The notes: generated by a model not told the origin, from the sequence alone. Shown: positions 8,079-16,550, numbered from the stretch's first letter. The stretch: DNA of 47,402 nt from a bacterium (GCA_021780375.1 JAJXYT010000010.1:1-47402), one strand, 5' to 3'. A program made the numbers and translations.

Positions 8079-9587
8079 TCATTTCGGCTTCAATTGCGGG
8101 AACAGGATCACATCACGGATGCTTTCCTGGCCGAGCAACATCATGCACAAACGGTCAATGCCCATGCCCATGCCGCCAGCGGGCGGCATGCCGTGCTCTA
8201 ACGCAACCAGAAAATCCTCGTCCAGCTTCTGCTGCTCGCCGCCGGCCTGATGCTCCAACCGCTCGCGCTGCTCAATCGGATCGTTTTGCTCGGTGTAAGC
8301 CGGCGCAATCTCCTGGCCGTTAATGCAGCACTCGAAAACCTCGACGGTTGTCGGGTCGTCCGGCGAAAGTTTGGCCAGTGGAATCAATTCCTTGGGCGCG
8401 TGCGTGACAAACGTCGGCTGAATCAGCGTCGGTTCGATGAGTTTCTCAAACACGGCCTGGGTGACTTCAAAATCCTCGTACTCCTTGCCGATTTCCGCGC
8501 CGAGTTTGACCGCACGCTCGCGGCGTTCCTTGGCGGAAATCTCAAACCAATCGGCGCCGGCTTTTTCGCGAACAATGTCCTTGTACTTCACCCGCCGCCA
8601 CGGCGGAGTAAGATTAATCGTTTTCGTGACTTTGCCCCCGACGTCCTTGTGTTCGATGAACAGCGTGTCGAGCACGTTTTCCGCCACGTGGCAGACGAGG
8701 CCCTCCACCAAATCCATCATGCTCTCGTAATCACCAAAGGCTTCATATGCTTCCAACATGGTGAATTCGGGATTGTGTTTGCGCGAGAGGCCTTCGTTGC
8801 GGAAGTTGCGGCCGATCTCGAACACCTTGTCCACGCCGCCGACGAGCAGGCGCTTGAGATACAGTTCCAGCGCAATGCGCAGATAAAAATCGCAGCCGAG
8901 CGCGTTGTGATGCGTCTTGAACGGTTGCGCCGCCGCGCCGCCGGGAATCGCCTGCATCATCGGCGTCTCCACTTCCACAAAACCGCGCGATTGCAGAAAG
9001 TTCCGGATCTCGGTGATAATCCGGCTGCGCTTGAGAAAAACGTCCTTCACCTCCGGGTTCGCCATCAGGTCGAGGTAACGCTGGCGGTAGCGGATTTCCG
9101 TGTCTTCCAGTCCGTGCCATTTGGCCGGCGGCGGGCGCAACGCCTTGGCCAGAATCACGAACGGTAGCGCAGGCGTCTCGCCTGCTGCAGCCGGGACGGC
9201 GGCGCCACTTTTTGTAGCGGTGCCGCCCAGTTTGATGGAAATCTCGCCGGTTTTAGTCGTGAACAAAGTCCCACGAACGCCAACGAAATCGCCCAAATCA
9301 AGGTGTGTGAAGATGTGCCATTGCTCGTCGCCGAGGACGTTTTTCTGCGCATAAACCTGGATGCGTCCGCTTTGGTCGCGCACGTCAATGAACATGGATT
9401 TGCCCATGTCGCGGTGCGCGCTGATGCGGCCCGCCACGGCCACTTCCCGGCCCTCGGTGTAATTCTTTCGCGCGTCGGCGCAGGATTCGGTCGGCGTGAA
9501 CTTGTTCTTGAACGGGTCAATGCCCTTGGCGCGCAAGGCGGCGAGCTTGGCCTTGCGCTGTTCGATCAATGAATTCGTGTCGTCCAT
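8079..9587 (-). CDS. lysS: Lysyl-tRNA synthetase, class II
   Basis: Charges tRNA-Lys in the cytosol. The start MDDTNSLIEQRKAKLAALRA (9587) matches the family; the frame is open 15 codons upstream. The N-terminal OB-fold anticodon-binding domain spans about residues 50-170. The class II catalytic core has motif 1 near YLDLMANPEV, motif 2 FRNEGLSRKHNPEFTMLE, and motif 3 GMGMGIDRLCMMLLG near the C-terminus (SIRDVILFPQLKPK). Between the OB fold and the core there is an extra Ala/Pro-rich stretch, SGAAVPAAAGETPALP, where other LysS proteins run straight into the LLAKALRP strand. That stretch is encoded by a palindromic repeat (9163-9212). The reading frame is intact, so the enzyme is presumably active. 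Confidence 0.95.
   Translation of the reverse strand: MDDTNSLIEQRKAKLAALRAKGIDPFKNKFTPTESCADARKNYTEGREVAVAGRISAHRDMGKSMFIDVRDQSGRIQVYAQKNVLGDEQWHIFTHLDLGDFVGVRGTLFTTKTGEISIKLGGTATKSGAAVPAAAGETPALPFVILAKALRPPPAKWHGLEDTEIRYRQRYLDLMANPEVKDVFLKRSRIITEIRNFLQSRGFVEVETPMMQAIPGGAAAQPFKTHHNALGCDFYLRIALELYLKRLLVGGVDKVFEIGRNFRNEGLSRKHNPEFTMLEAYEAFGDYESMMDLVEGLVCHVAENVLDTLFIEHKDVGGKVTKTINLTPPWRRVKYKDIVREKAGADWFEISAKERRERAVKLGAEIGKEYEDFEVTQAVFEKLIEPTLIQPTFVTHAPKELIPLAKLSPDDPTTVEVFECCINGQEIAPAYTEQNDPIEQRERLEHQAGGEQQKLDEDFLVALEHGMPPAGGMGMGIDRLCMMLLGQESIRDVILFPQLKPK
9163..9212. repeat. REP-like palindromic repeat inserted in frame in lysS
   Basis: Perfect palindrome GCAGGCG-TCT-CGCCTGC at 9169-9185, followed by CAGCCGGGACGGCGGCGCC. 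Read in the lysS frame it encodes GAAVPAAAGETPALP. The motif (a hairpin of GCAGGCGAGACGCCTGC type next to a GGGACGGCGGCGCC block) is of a style I associate with dispersed intergenic repeats of Limisphaerales genomes; that association is from memory and was not searched. Confidence 0.7.
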
Positions 9588-9662
9588 CAGAGTTTGCGGA
9601 TTAAACCACAAACTTCGTCCCGGCGCACGCAAAAGGTGAGTTGGGTGGTGTCCTAATTAGAT

Positions 9663-9736
9663 GGAGCGCGGATTGTCCTCAATCCGCAGCAGCTGAAATG
9701 GTCGGATCTGCTGAGAGTTGAAACAACTCGCGCTCC
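9663..9736. repeat. Cloverleaf-like palindromic element
   Basis: The outer arms GGAGCGCG (9663-9670) and CGCGCTCC (9729-9736) are perfect complements. Inside are hairpin GCGGATTG-TCCT-CAATCCGC (9668-9687, 8-bp stem) and hairpin GAGTTG-AAA-CAACTC (9715-9729, 6-bp stem), with CAGCAG/CTGCTG (9687-9692 and 9708-9713) able to pair between them. The element lies in the 222-bp gap between lysS and the beta-helix gene, which are divergent. It looks like a miniature mobile or REP-type element and not a terminator, because no gene ends here. Confidence 0.7.
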
Positions 9737-9809
9737 CCTTCGGTAATTCGGGTGCCAAAATTGGACGTTACCGTGAGTTGGTTGAGTTGGTTGCCAACCC
9801 GGGTCCGGT

Positions 9810-11600
9810 ATGGGAAATAGTTATTTTAATCCACAACGAAATCCGGCTAAGATGGAATTGATGAATTGCATTTCATTCGCCGCGTTGACGGCTGCGTTGG
9901 TTCTCTTCAGCTGTGGCATTTCCCTTTCTGAAACCGTGTCCGATCCTTCCCCTTCGAGTCCACCAGCCATTCCGGATTTTGGCCCGAACGTTCTGATCTT
10001 TGACCCGGCCATGACCAATATGCAAAGCCGGCTGGACGCGATATTCAGCCAGCAAGCGCACAGCGAATTTGGCTCCAACCGCTATGCGTATTTATTCAAA
10101 CCCGGAAATTATCATCTGGACGTGCAGGCGGGTTATTACCTGCAAGTCCTGGGACTGGGAAAATCACCCGACGACGTTGCCATCACCGGCGCGGTGCGTT
10201 CCAAGGCGCCCTGGCGGAACGGGAATGCCACGATTAATTTCTGGCGCGCGGTGGAAAATCTCTCGGTGACGCCGACGCTGGATCAGCAGACCAACGTCTG
10301 GGCGGTGTCACAGGGCACCGCCTTGCGCCGCGTGCATGTGAAAGGGAATCTGGTGCTGTCGGATGGCGGCTGGTCCAGCGGCGGTTTCATGGCAGATTGT
10401 AAAATTGACGGCCGGGTTAATTCGGGGACTCAGCAGCAATGGCTTTCCCGAAACGATGACTGGGGCGGTTGGACGGGAGGAGCGTGGAACATGGTGTTTG
10501 TCGGCGTGGTCAACCCGCCGGCGGGAGCCTGGCCAAAGGAACCATACACCGTGATCGCCCAAACGCCGCTGATTCGGGAAAAGCCATACCTCTTCATTGA
10601 CAGTGATGGGAATTACTTTGTCATGGTCCCCAATCTTGAAACCAACGGCACGCGGGGAATCACCTGGTCAAAAGGCACAACCCCGGGAACGCCTCTGCCG
10701 ATCGGCCAATTCTATCTGGCCCATCCGGAAACGGACGATGCCGCCAGTATCAACGCGGCGCTGAAACAGGGGAGGAATCTGCTGCTCACGCCGGGCATTT
10801 ATCATTTGGCAGGCAGTATTCAGGTAACCCGGCCGGACACGGTGGTGCTGGGATTGGGATACCCGACGCTGGTGCCGGACCAGGGAACCCCGGCACTCAC
10901 GGTTTCCGATGTGGATGGCGTAAAAGTGGGAGGCATCCTTTTCCAGGCGGGAACAAACAACTCGGGCACGCTGTTGCAGGTCGGAGCGCCGGGCAGTTCA
11001 GCGTCTCACGCGGCGGACCCGCTCTTTTTTTACGATATTTTCTGCCGGGTCGGCGGCGCGGCGGCTGGAAACGCTGCCGACATGGTCACCATCAACTGCA
11101 ACAATGTCGTGGGCGACAATTTCTGGCTCTGGCGCGCGGACCACGGCCGGGGTGTGGGCTGGGACTTGAACAAAAACGTCACCGGTCTGACCGTAAACGG
11201 GAACAACGTCACCTTGTACGGATTGTTTGTTCAACATTGCCAGGGTTATCAGACGGTCTGGAACGGTAACGGCGGCCGCGTCTATTTCTATCAATCCGAA
11301 ATGCCATACGATCCGCCGAGCCAGGCAGCCTGGCGGCAGGGAGACGTTGATGGCTTTGCCTCGTACAAAGTGGCCGATGGGGTAAGGACACATGAAGCCT
11401 GGGGGCTTGGCGTTTACAGTGTGTTTCATGCCGGCGGCATTTTTGCGGAGAACGCCATCGAAACTCCGACTGTTCCCGGTGTGCAGATGCACCACCTCGT
11501 GATCCTCCGGCTCGGCTGGCGGCGTGACAGCGGCATTCGGCATGTGCTCAATGGCGCCGGCGGCAGCGCGATCTCAAACAAACAGGCGACGCTGAACTAG
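9810..11600 (+). CDS. Secreted beta-helix protein, GH55/pectate-lyase-superfamily-like
   Basis: 596 residues if the first ATG is used; the ATG at 9852 (MELMNCISFAALTAALVLFS) is an equally good start and gives a cleaner signal peptide. Neither has a strong ribosome-binding site. The mature protein starts with NVLIFDPAMTNMQSRLDAIF and KPGNYHLDVQAGYYLQVLGL, then GKSPDDVAITG, which is the first half of the tandem right-handed beta-helix seen in GH55-like proteins. The second half has LTPGIYHLAGSIQVTRPDTV and a Gly/Asn-rich helix core. The C-terminus (IFAENAIETPTVPGVQMHHL) is also typical. Many relatives are annotated only by fold, so a beta-1,3-glucanase activity is possible but not shown. It probably acts outside the cell. 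Confidence 0.75.
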   Translation: MGNSYFNPQRNPAKMELMNCISFAALTAALVLFSCGISLSETVSDPSPSSPPAIPDFGPNVLIFDPAMTNMQSRLDAIFSQQAHSEFGSNRYAYLFKPGNYHLDVQAGYYLQVLGLGKSPDDVAITGAVRSKAPWRNGNATINFWRAVENLSVTPTLDQQTNVWAVSQGTALRRVHVKGNLVLSDGGWSSGGFMADCKIDGRVNSGTQQQWLSRNDDWGGWTGGAWNMVFVGVVNPPAGAWPKEPYTVIAQTPLIREKPYLFIDSDGNYFVMVPNLETNGTRGITWSKGTTPGTPLPIGQFYLAHPETDDAASINAALKQGRNLLLTPGIYHLAGSIQVTRPDTVVLGLGYPTLVPDQGTPALTVSDVDGVKVGGILFQAGTNNSGTLLQVGAPGSSASHAADPLFFYDIFCRVGGAAAGNAADMVTINCNNVVGDNFWLWRADHGRGVGWDLNKNVTGLTVNGNNVTLYGLFVQHCQGYQTVWNGNGGRVYFYQSEMPYDPPSQAAWRQGDVDGFASYKVADGVRTHEAWGLGVYSVFHAGGIFAENAIETPTVPGVQMHHLVILRLGWRRDSGIRHVLNGAGGSAISNKQATLN

Positions 11601-11617
11601 AAACGTGAAAGGAGAAC

Positions 11618-11661
11618 GGCCTTGGACGGTGAGATGCAAGAATACCATTCCGTCCAAAGCC
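11618..11661. terminator. Hairpin between convergent genes (first)
   Basis: GGC-C-TTGGACGG (11618-11629) pairs with CCGTCCAA-A-GCC (11650-11661), an 11-bp stem with one mismatch and a 20-nt loop. It lies just past the stop of the beta-helix gene and could act as a terminator or transcript stabiliser. There is no T-run. Confidence 0.4.
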
Positions 11662-11668
11662 GCCTCCG

Positions 11669-11704
11669 GCAACCAGCATTGGGGATCAGTTGACCGCTGG
11701 TTGC
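11669..11704. terminator. Hairpin between convergent genes (second)
   Basis: GCAACCAGC (11669-11677) and GCTGGTTGC (11696-11704) make a perfect 9-bp stem with an 18-nt loop, ending 5 bp before the stop codon of the leftward ferritin-like gene. A two-sided terminator for the converging genes is plausible; no T-run is seen. Confidence 0.4.
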
Positions 11705-11708
11705 AAAT

Positions 11709-12523
11709 TTATCCGTCGCGGCGGGCTTCGTCCGCTTCTTCCGCCAGCTCGGCCAGCCGGTTGAAGAACGCCCGGTTCTGGCCGTTAAACAATCCGGAAG
11801 CCGTCAGACCGGCAATGGCCGCTTGCGCGCCGGCCTGTGCTGTGGAGACCGGCCGGATGACCGAGCACAACGGCAGTTGCGGGCTGATGAATTTGCACGG
11901 CGCGGGCATGATTTGATTCGTGTCCTGCGGATCCGAGTGATCCACGCCGTCCGGCGTCGCGTCGGGCGCAATCGGCAGTTGGGGGAACACCTCGTGGTGT
12001 CCACCGTCAAATTCATGAGGTTGGTCAACCGCTTGGCGGATTTATTCGCGCCGGTGGCCTGACTGCTCGGCAGGGTGCGGAAGGGTTCGAGACTCACTGG
12101 CTTATGGCCTTTGGACATCAGATAATGATTGATAAAATTCTGGTGCGTGAATTCGTCCCGGGTGTTTTGGTTGACGTACGTAGGCATATCACCGTCCAGC
12201 ACCTCCAAGGCCAGTTGAAAGGCTTCGTTGCCCGGGGCCAGCTCCGTGTACTGCTGCCAGAGATCGGTTTCCAGAATTTCGGCTGCCGCCAAAAATCTCA
12301 GAATGGCGACATCGCCCGACGTGAGCCGGGAATTGCCCGCGGCGGCCCGGGCACTCATCCGGCTCAGGAGCAGGCCACCGGCCGGCAGCGCCGCGACTCC
12401 GGCCAGACCCAATCGCTTCATAAAGGTGCGACGGCCAAAGGTGCGGCGGCGGGCATTGAGTTGAGCTGGTTCCGTTGAAGAAAATGGTTGCGGCTTGCTG
12501 GTGCTGTTTTGATCATTTGACAT
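11709..12523 (-). pseudogene. Ferritin-like Tat-exported protein, broken by an out-of-frame deletion
   Basis: The N-terminus has a twin-arginine signal (RRTFMKRLGLAGVAALPAGG). The start of a ferritin-like domain follows: ILRFLAAAEILETDLWQQYT, then DEFTHQNFINHYLMSKGHKP and KRLTNLMNLTVDT. At about 11,995 the frame changes. The continuation FPQLPIAPDATPDGVDHSDP and DTNQIMPAPCKFISPQLPLC, then SVIRPVSTAQAGAQAAIAGL, is in another frame and matches the C-terminal part of the same family. The helices that should lie between these parts, with the second set of metal ligands, are missing. So this is an internal deletion that also shifts the frame. In the shifted frame translation would run to 11804. 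The junction sits on an inverted repeat (CACC-TCGT-GGTG). Confidence 0.75.
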
Positions 12524-12539
12524 AATTCACCTTTCAATT

Positions 12540-12552
12540 CTGGCGATGCCAG
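12540..12552 (+). terminator. Small hairpin with T-run upstream of the ferritin-like gene
   Basis: CTGGC-GAT-GCCAG followed by TTTTT on the plus strand has intrinsic-terminator form, but no plus-strand gene ends here. It may block antisense transcription into the ferritin-like gene's leader, or be chance. Confidence 0.25.
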
Positions 12553-12667
12553 TTTTTCGTTTCACTTGCGCGGGCTTGATCTCCGCTTAACTCATCAGAG
12601 AGACTGCGGATAAAATTGTTCCCCGAAAAAATTCACTTCCTGCGGGAACACAATTCGAAGAACGGCA

Positions 12668-12683
12668 TCGCGCGGTTGCGCGA
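12668..12683 (-). terminator. Hairpin downstream of msrB
   Basis: TCGCGC-AACC-GCGCGA (read on the minus strand) is a perfect 6-bp GC stem with a tetraloop, 27-42 bp past the msrB stop codon. The position fits a terminator, but the following T-run is weak (CCGTTCTT). Confidence 0.4.
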
Positions 12684-12709
12684 CAACCGGAACACGACGA
12701 AGGGTCAGC

Positions 12710-13330
12710 TTACTTGTTTGTCGGCGGGTAAAGACCGGCCTGGATGAAAGGTTCAAGGCAGGCGCCGTAGCCTTCCGTTTTCATTTGGTCGAGCGGGATG
12801 AAACGAAGCGACGCGGAGTTGATGCAGTAACGCAGATGCGTCGGTCCCGGACCATCATTGAACACGTGCCCGAGATGGGAGTCCGCCGCGCCGGAACGGA
12901 CTTCCGTGCGGTCCATGCCATAGGAATGGTCGGAATGTTCGGTCACCTCCTGGCGGGAAAGCGGTTTCGTGAAACTCGGCCAGCCGCACCCGGAATCAAA
13001 TTTGTCCAGCGAACTGAACAGCGGCTGACCCGAGACCACGTCCACGTAAATGCCCGGCGCGTGATGGTCCCAATACGCGTTATGAAACGCCGGTTCCGTG
13101 GCGGCCTGTTGTGTGACCGCGAACTGTTCGGGCGTTAATTTCTTCTTCAGCTCGGCGGGTGACGGCTTTTTAAAAGATGGCATGGTGGTGGAGGATGGAT
13201 GGTTGGTGGAAGTTGCCGGGAGGTTGGCTGGCGTTGCGGCCGAAGGCTGTGACCACAAAGCATGAACGGGATACAGCACCAGCCCGCACGCCAGCAACCC
13301 GGCGGGAAACTTTTTAATCTGCACTCGCAT
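12710..13330 (-). CDS. msrB: Exported peptide-methionine (R)-S-oxide reductase
   Basis: Reduces the R form of methionine sulfoxide in oxidised proteins. The core motifs are SGCGWPSF (about 113-120), [20 protein letters not shown] (141-160) and [12 protein letters not shown], with catalytic Cys169. The two CxxC zinc motifs of some MsrB proteins are absent, so this is the non-zinc type. The N-terminus [20 protein letters not shown] is a signal peptide followed by a Pro/Thr-rich linker to Met50, so the protein should act in the periplasm or at the envelope. If Met50 were the true start it would be cytosolic; the continuous hydrophobic leader argues for the longer form. It is divergent from the GH16-like gene, with 68 bp between. 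Confidence 0.93.
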   Translation of the reverse strand: MRVQIKKFPAGLLACGLVLYPVHALWSQPSAATPANLPATSTNHPSSTTMPSFKKPSPAELKKKLTPEQFAVTQQAATEPAFHNAYWDHHAPGIYVDVVSGQPLFSSLDKFDSGCGWPSFTKPLSRQEVTEHSDHSYGMDRTEVRSGAADSHLGHVFNDGPGPTHLRYCINSASLRFIPLDQMKTEGYGACLEPFIQAGLYPPTNK

Positions 13331-13398
13331 TTCGGGAAAATAGCATATTGGTTGGTCTCAAGCGAACGGTGATGAAATGAAGTTCGATTTGCCCGGTT

Positions 13399-14763
13399 AT
13401 GCCGGAGCTGTTATCGTGGCTTATGGTCGTGCTCCGGAAAATCGGCGCGTTGATGGCGCAATGTGCCGCCGTTCTTTTCCTGGCCGGCTGCTCCGGCAAG
13501 GGTCACCCCGCCACCGGCATCCTTATCACAAACCTGCCGGCTTATGGTTCCAGCGACAACCTGGCCGGCGTGGTGTGGGGGGCGGACCCGACGGCGTGCC
13601 GGGTCGCCGTGTTCATTAATGTTCCGCCTTATGGCTGGTATTCCAAACCTACCTGCGCTCTCGCCCTCACCGCGATCCAACCCGACGGGAGCTGGTCCGC
13701 GGACATCACCACCGGCGGAGCGGATACCAACGCCACCCGGATGGCGGCCCTCCTGGTCAGCACCAACTACGATCACCCTTGCGTGCTGGGGGAACCGTTT
13801 CTACCCACCAACATTTTTTCCGAGGCGATGGCCAGCGCCGTGGTCACGCGCGAATATCCGGGCGTTCGCTGGATTGGTTTTTCGGGATACAACTGGTGGG
13901 TGAAGGCCAGTTCGGGCACCAACCCGCTCGGCCCCGGGCCAAATTATTTTTCCGACAGCACCAACAACGTCTGGACGGACGCGCAGGGCTGGCTGCACCT
14001 GCGCATCACCCACCGGTCCAATCAATGGCAATGCGCTGAAATCGTTTCCGCGCGGACATTTGGCTATGGCAGCTACCGGTTTGAACTGGGTTCCCGCGTG
14101 GATGACCTGGACACCAATGTCGTGCTCGGCCTGTTTACCTGGAGTGACGACCCGACGTATGCGGATCGGGAAATGGATGTCGAATGCTCGCGCGGTTTCG
14201 CGGCGGACACCAACAACGCGCAATTCACGGTCCAGCCGTATTCGCTCAGCGGCCATTACTCACGCTACCGGGTGCCGGCCGGACTGGCGGATTCGACCCA
14301 TCTGTTCACCTGGCAAAGCAATTCGGTCAGTTTTCAGTGTCAGAGCGGCGGTTACTCGCCAAATCCAAACCCGACCAACGTGATCGGCGCCTGGACATTT
14401 GCCAATGCCGCCGCCGTGCCCCAAACCGGCGATGAAAACGCGCGAATCAATCTATGGCTGCTTTTCGGTCGCCCGCCGGCGGACGGCCAGGAAGTGGAAT
14501 TGGTCATCAAAAATTTCCAGTTTGTGCCGCCGGGTTCGCCACCGCCGGCATCGCTATCCGGCCTCAGCGCGCCTCCGAACGGGCCCGTCCAGTTCGCCAT
14601 CGGCGCTGAACCGGATTGGCGGTATCTGGTGCAGGCGTCGGCGAATTTACTCGATTGGCAGAACCTGACGACCGTTCTGGCGACCAACACGCTTGTGCCA
14701 TTTCGAGACAACCGTCTGATGGCTGCCGACCAGCGGTTCTATCGAACGGTGACGCTGCCCTGA
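13399..14763 (+). CDS. GH16-like secreted lipoprotein (putative beta-glucanase/galactanase)
   Basis: 454 residues. The leader ends in a lipobox FLAGC (Cys31), so it should be lipid-anchored; ATG 13423 gives a shorter, more standard signal peptide. The middle region has the jelly-roll GH16 pattern with the catalytic motif EMDVE: Glu258, Asp260 and Glu262 fit nucleophile, helper and acid/base. It is preceded by the strands YGSYRFELGSRVDDLDTNVV and LGLFTWSDD. GH16 enzymes cut beta-1,3/1,4-glucans or galactans. After a Pro-rich linker (PPGSPPPAS) the C-terminal ~60 residues (YLVQASANLLDWQNLTTVLA, ending RFYRTVTLP) form a module also seen at the end of the giant LamG protein in this window. The substrate cannot be told. 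Confidence 0.75.
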   Translation: MPELLSWLMVVLRKIGALMAQCAAVLFLAGCSGKGHPATGILITNLPAYGSSDNLAGVVWGADPTACRVAVFINVPPYGWYSKPTCALALTAIQPDGSWSADITTGGADTNATRMAALLVSTNYDHPCVLGEPFLPTNIFSEAMASAVVTREYPGVRWIGFSGYNWWVKASSGTNPLGPGPNYFSDSTNNVWTDAQGWLHLRITHRSNQWQCAEIVSARTFGYGSYRFELGSRVDDLDTNVVLGLFTWSDDPTYADREMDVECSRGFAADTNNAQFTVQPYSLSGHYSRYRVPAGLADSTHLFTWQSNSVSFQCQSGGYSPNPNPTNVIGAWTFANAAAVPQTGDENARINLWLLFGRPPADGQEVELVIKNFQFVPPGSPPPASLSGLSAPPNGPVQFAIGAEPDWRYLVQASANLLDWQNLTTVLATNTLVPFRDNRLMAADQRFYRTVTLP

Positions 14764-14837
14764 CGAAGCCGGAGCCGCCTCGGTTGATTTAATGGCCAAG
14801 AGAGGAAAGGCCGACGGTTCACCGGGGTATGATTAGT

Positions 14838-15992
14838 TCACAACGCGAGGTGCAGTGTTTCGGCCAGCTCCTCCGGCGTGAGCACGATGGGATTTGCCTT
14901 CATGCTGCTGGCATTCGCTGCTTTGGTGACGATGTCCGCGATGTGCTCCGTTCGAATGCCGTGAGTGCGCAGCGGCGGAATCTCCAAATCGGCGACCAGC
15001 CGGCGAATCCACTCCACGCCGTCATCCGCTGTGACCGGCCCTTTACCGATCAGCAACTGCGCCACCTCATCGTAGCGTCGCAACGCCGCACGGTCCGGCG
15101 CGCGTTGCCGGAGAGCGTGGATATTGGTGTTCATCACTTCCGGCAGCAGGGCCGCGCAAACCGCGCCATGGGGCGCGGGAAACATTCCGCCAATGGGCCC
15201 GGCAAACCCGTGAACGGCGCCGAGACCCGCGTTGGCCAACGCCAGCCCCCCTAACAGGCTCGCGACGGCCATGTCTTCACGGGCGGACTTGTTTTGACCG
15301 TTCCCGAAGGCGACCCGCAGGGAACGCGCTGCCCGACGGATGCCCTCAACACATAATCCGTCAGTCATCGGATTCGCCCGCACGCCGACGTACGGTTCGA
15401 TGAGTTGCGTCAGCGCGTCCAGACCGGTGCTGGCTGTGAGGGCCGGCGGTAAATCATGGGTGAGTTCAGGGTCAACCACCGCCAGGCGCGCCAGCATAAG
15501 CGGGCTGCGCAGGCTGACTTTGACCTGGTGTTCCGGCGAGGACAACACCGCGTTGCGCGTCACTTCCGAACCGGTGCCTGCCGTCGTCGGAATCGCGATG
15601 AACGGCAAAGCTCGTTTTTTCAAGGCCTGGCCGCGACCGACAATCTCCAGGTAATCCAGCAACTCACCCTCGTTCGCCAGCATCGCCGCGATGGCCTTGG
15701 CGGCATCCAGCGCGCTGCCGCCGCCAACGCCGATGACAAAATCACAATTTTCATTTTTCGCAAAAGCCGTGCCTCGCTCAATCGTGGAGAGTTCCGGTTC
15801 GCCAGAAACGGAAAAAGTCACCGCACGGACGCCAACCTCGCGAAGCAGTGCCAGTAATTTTTCCGCCCGCGCCGAATCGCGCCCCGTCACCACCAAGGCG
15901 CCTGAACCCAATTCCCTGGCCAGGGCGCCGATTCCGCTCAGCGTGCCTGCGCCAAAGATAATTCGGGTCGCCGTTGCAAATTCAAATTTCAT
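14838..15992 (-). CDS. Iron-containing alcohol dehydrogenase family protein
   Basis: 384 residues, normal for group III (iron-type) NAD(P)-dependent dehydrogenases. The nucleotide-binding motif GVGGGSALDAAKAIA (about 88-102) and the family signature IPTTAGTGSEVTRNAVLS are present. Metal ligands are expected in STGLDALTQLIEPYV and in GLGAVHGFAGPIGGMFPAPH plus GAVCAALLP, where the His residues are in place. No signal peptide, so cytosolic. Possible substrates include small aldehydes, lactaldehyde or maleylacetate; the sequence does not decide. It ends 74 bp from the convergent GH16-like gene. The ABM monooxygenase follows the same strand upstream only after a repeat, and they are in order ABM then ADH in transcription, 60 bp apart. 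Confidence 0.9.
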   Translation of the reverse strand: MKFEFATATRIIFGAGTLSGIGALARELGSGALVVTGRDSARAEKLLALLREVGVRAVTFSVSGEPELSTIERGTAFAKNENCDFVIGVGGGSALDAAKAIAAMLANEGELLDYLEIVGRGQALKKRALPFIAIPTTAGTGSEVTRNAVLSSPEHQVKVSLRSPLMLARLAVVDPELTHDLPPALTASTGLDALTQLIEPYVGVRANPMTDGLCVEGIRRAARSLRVAFGNGQNKSAREDMAVASLLGGLALANAGLGAVHGFAGPIGGMFPAPHGAVCAALLPEVMNTNIHALRQRAPDRAALRRYDEVAQLLIGKGPVTADDGVEWIRRLVADLEIPPLRTHGIRTEHIADIVTKAANASSMKANPIVLTPEELAETLHLAL

Positions 15993-16010
15993 GGCAACAT
16001 TTTGGCGGTC

Positions 16011-16058
16011 GGGACGCGCAGCCGTGCGTCCTGGCCAGCCGGCAGGCCGGCCCTACCA
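16011..16058. repeat. REP-like GC-rich element supplying the end of the ABM gene
   Basis: GGACGC (16012-16017) and GCGTCC (16026-16031) form a hairpin, followed by GGCCAGCCGGCAGGCCGGCC and CTACC. The CTA of this element is the TAG stop codon of the ABM gene. It occupies most of the 60-bp gap between that gene and the alcohol dehydrogenase start. Confidence 0.6.
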
Positions 16059-16358
16059 TTCCTGATCCCCGGGAAACACATTATTGAACTTCACGCTCTG
16101 GCGCGGCCCGGCCATCATCGGCGCGACGGCGTCCCGCCAGACCGGGTAATGCGCCGATTCCTTGTGCGCGGCGGCGGCGGCGGCCTCGCGATAGACCTCT
16201 ACGAACACGAACCGGGTCGGATCATCCTGTTGTTGGGCGACCTCAAACCGCGCCACGCCCGGTTCCTTCAGACTGGCGCGCGCATTTGCCAGCGTCGCCT
16301 GCTTGAAGGCCTCGACGCATTCTGGTTTGACATGAACATGAATGTGAACAACGAGCAT
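16053..16358 (-). CDS. Antibiotic biosynthesis monooxygenase (ABM) domain protein
   Basis: 101 residues, a single dimeric ferredoxin-like ABM/YgiN/LsrG-type domain: [20 protein letters not shown], then [20 protein letters not shown] and [15 protein letters not shown]. Family members act on quinones, small aldehydes or the quorum signal AI-2-P without cofactors, or have no known activity. ATG 16358 was chosen because family similarity begins exactly there; the upstream open frame to 16532 is the translated repeat. It is cytosolic. The adjacent iron-type dehydrogenase is in the same direction and could handle a related aldehyde, but that is inference. Confidence 0.85.
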   Translation of the reverse strand: MLVVHIHVHVKPECVEAFKQATLANARASLKEPGVARFEVAQQQDDPTRFVFVEVYREAAAAAAHKESAHYPVWRDAVAPMMAGPRQSVKFNNVFPGDQEW

Positions 16359-16410
16359 GGGAAACGGATATGCGATACCGTGGAAAATCTCAAGCGCTAC
16401 GACTGTGCCT

Positions 16411-16508
16411 GTAGCGGCACGGTTTGGTGGAGGAAGGCTGCTGACGAGCCGCCGCCGCTTCGCTTCGGCGCGCCGCGTCCGGCTCGCGAGGACGCTCGCC
16501 CCACCGAA
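16411..16508. repeat. Palindrome-rich repeat upstream of the ABM gene
   Basis: A GC-rich block bounded by GGTTTGGTGG (16421-16430) and CCACCGAA (16501-16508), with an inner stem CGCCG/CGGCG (16453-16457, 16466-16470) and the phrase GGCTCGCGAGGACGCTCGCC. It is of the same style as the repeats in lysS and at 16011. It fills the 192-bp gap between the ABM gene and the large secreted protein. Confidence 0.55.
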
Positions 16509-16550
16509 GGTTCCAAACTCAATTTCGTCCAATGACCCTATGACAAACCA

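Noticed and set aside
16359-16532. N-terminal extension of the ABM protein
   Set aside because: The extra 58 residues are the translated palindromic repeat; domain similarity begins exactly at Met 16358.
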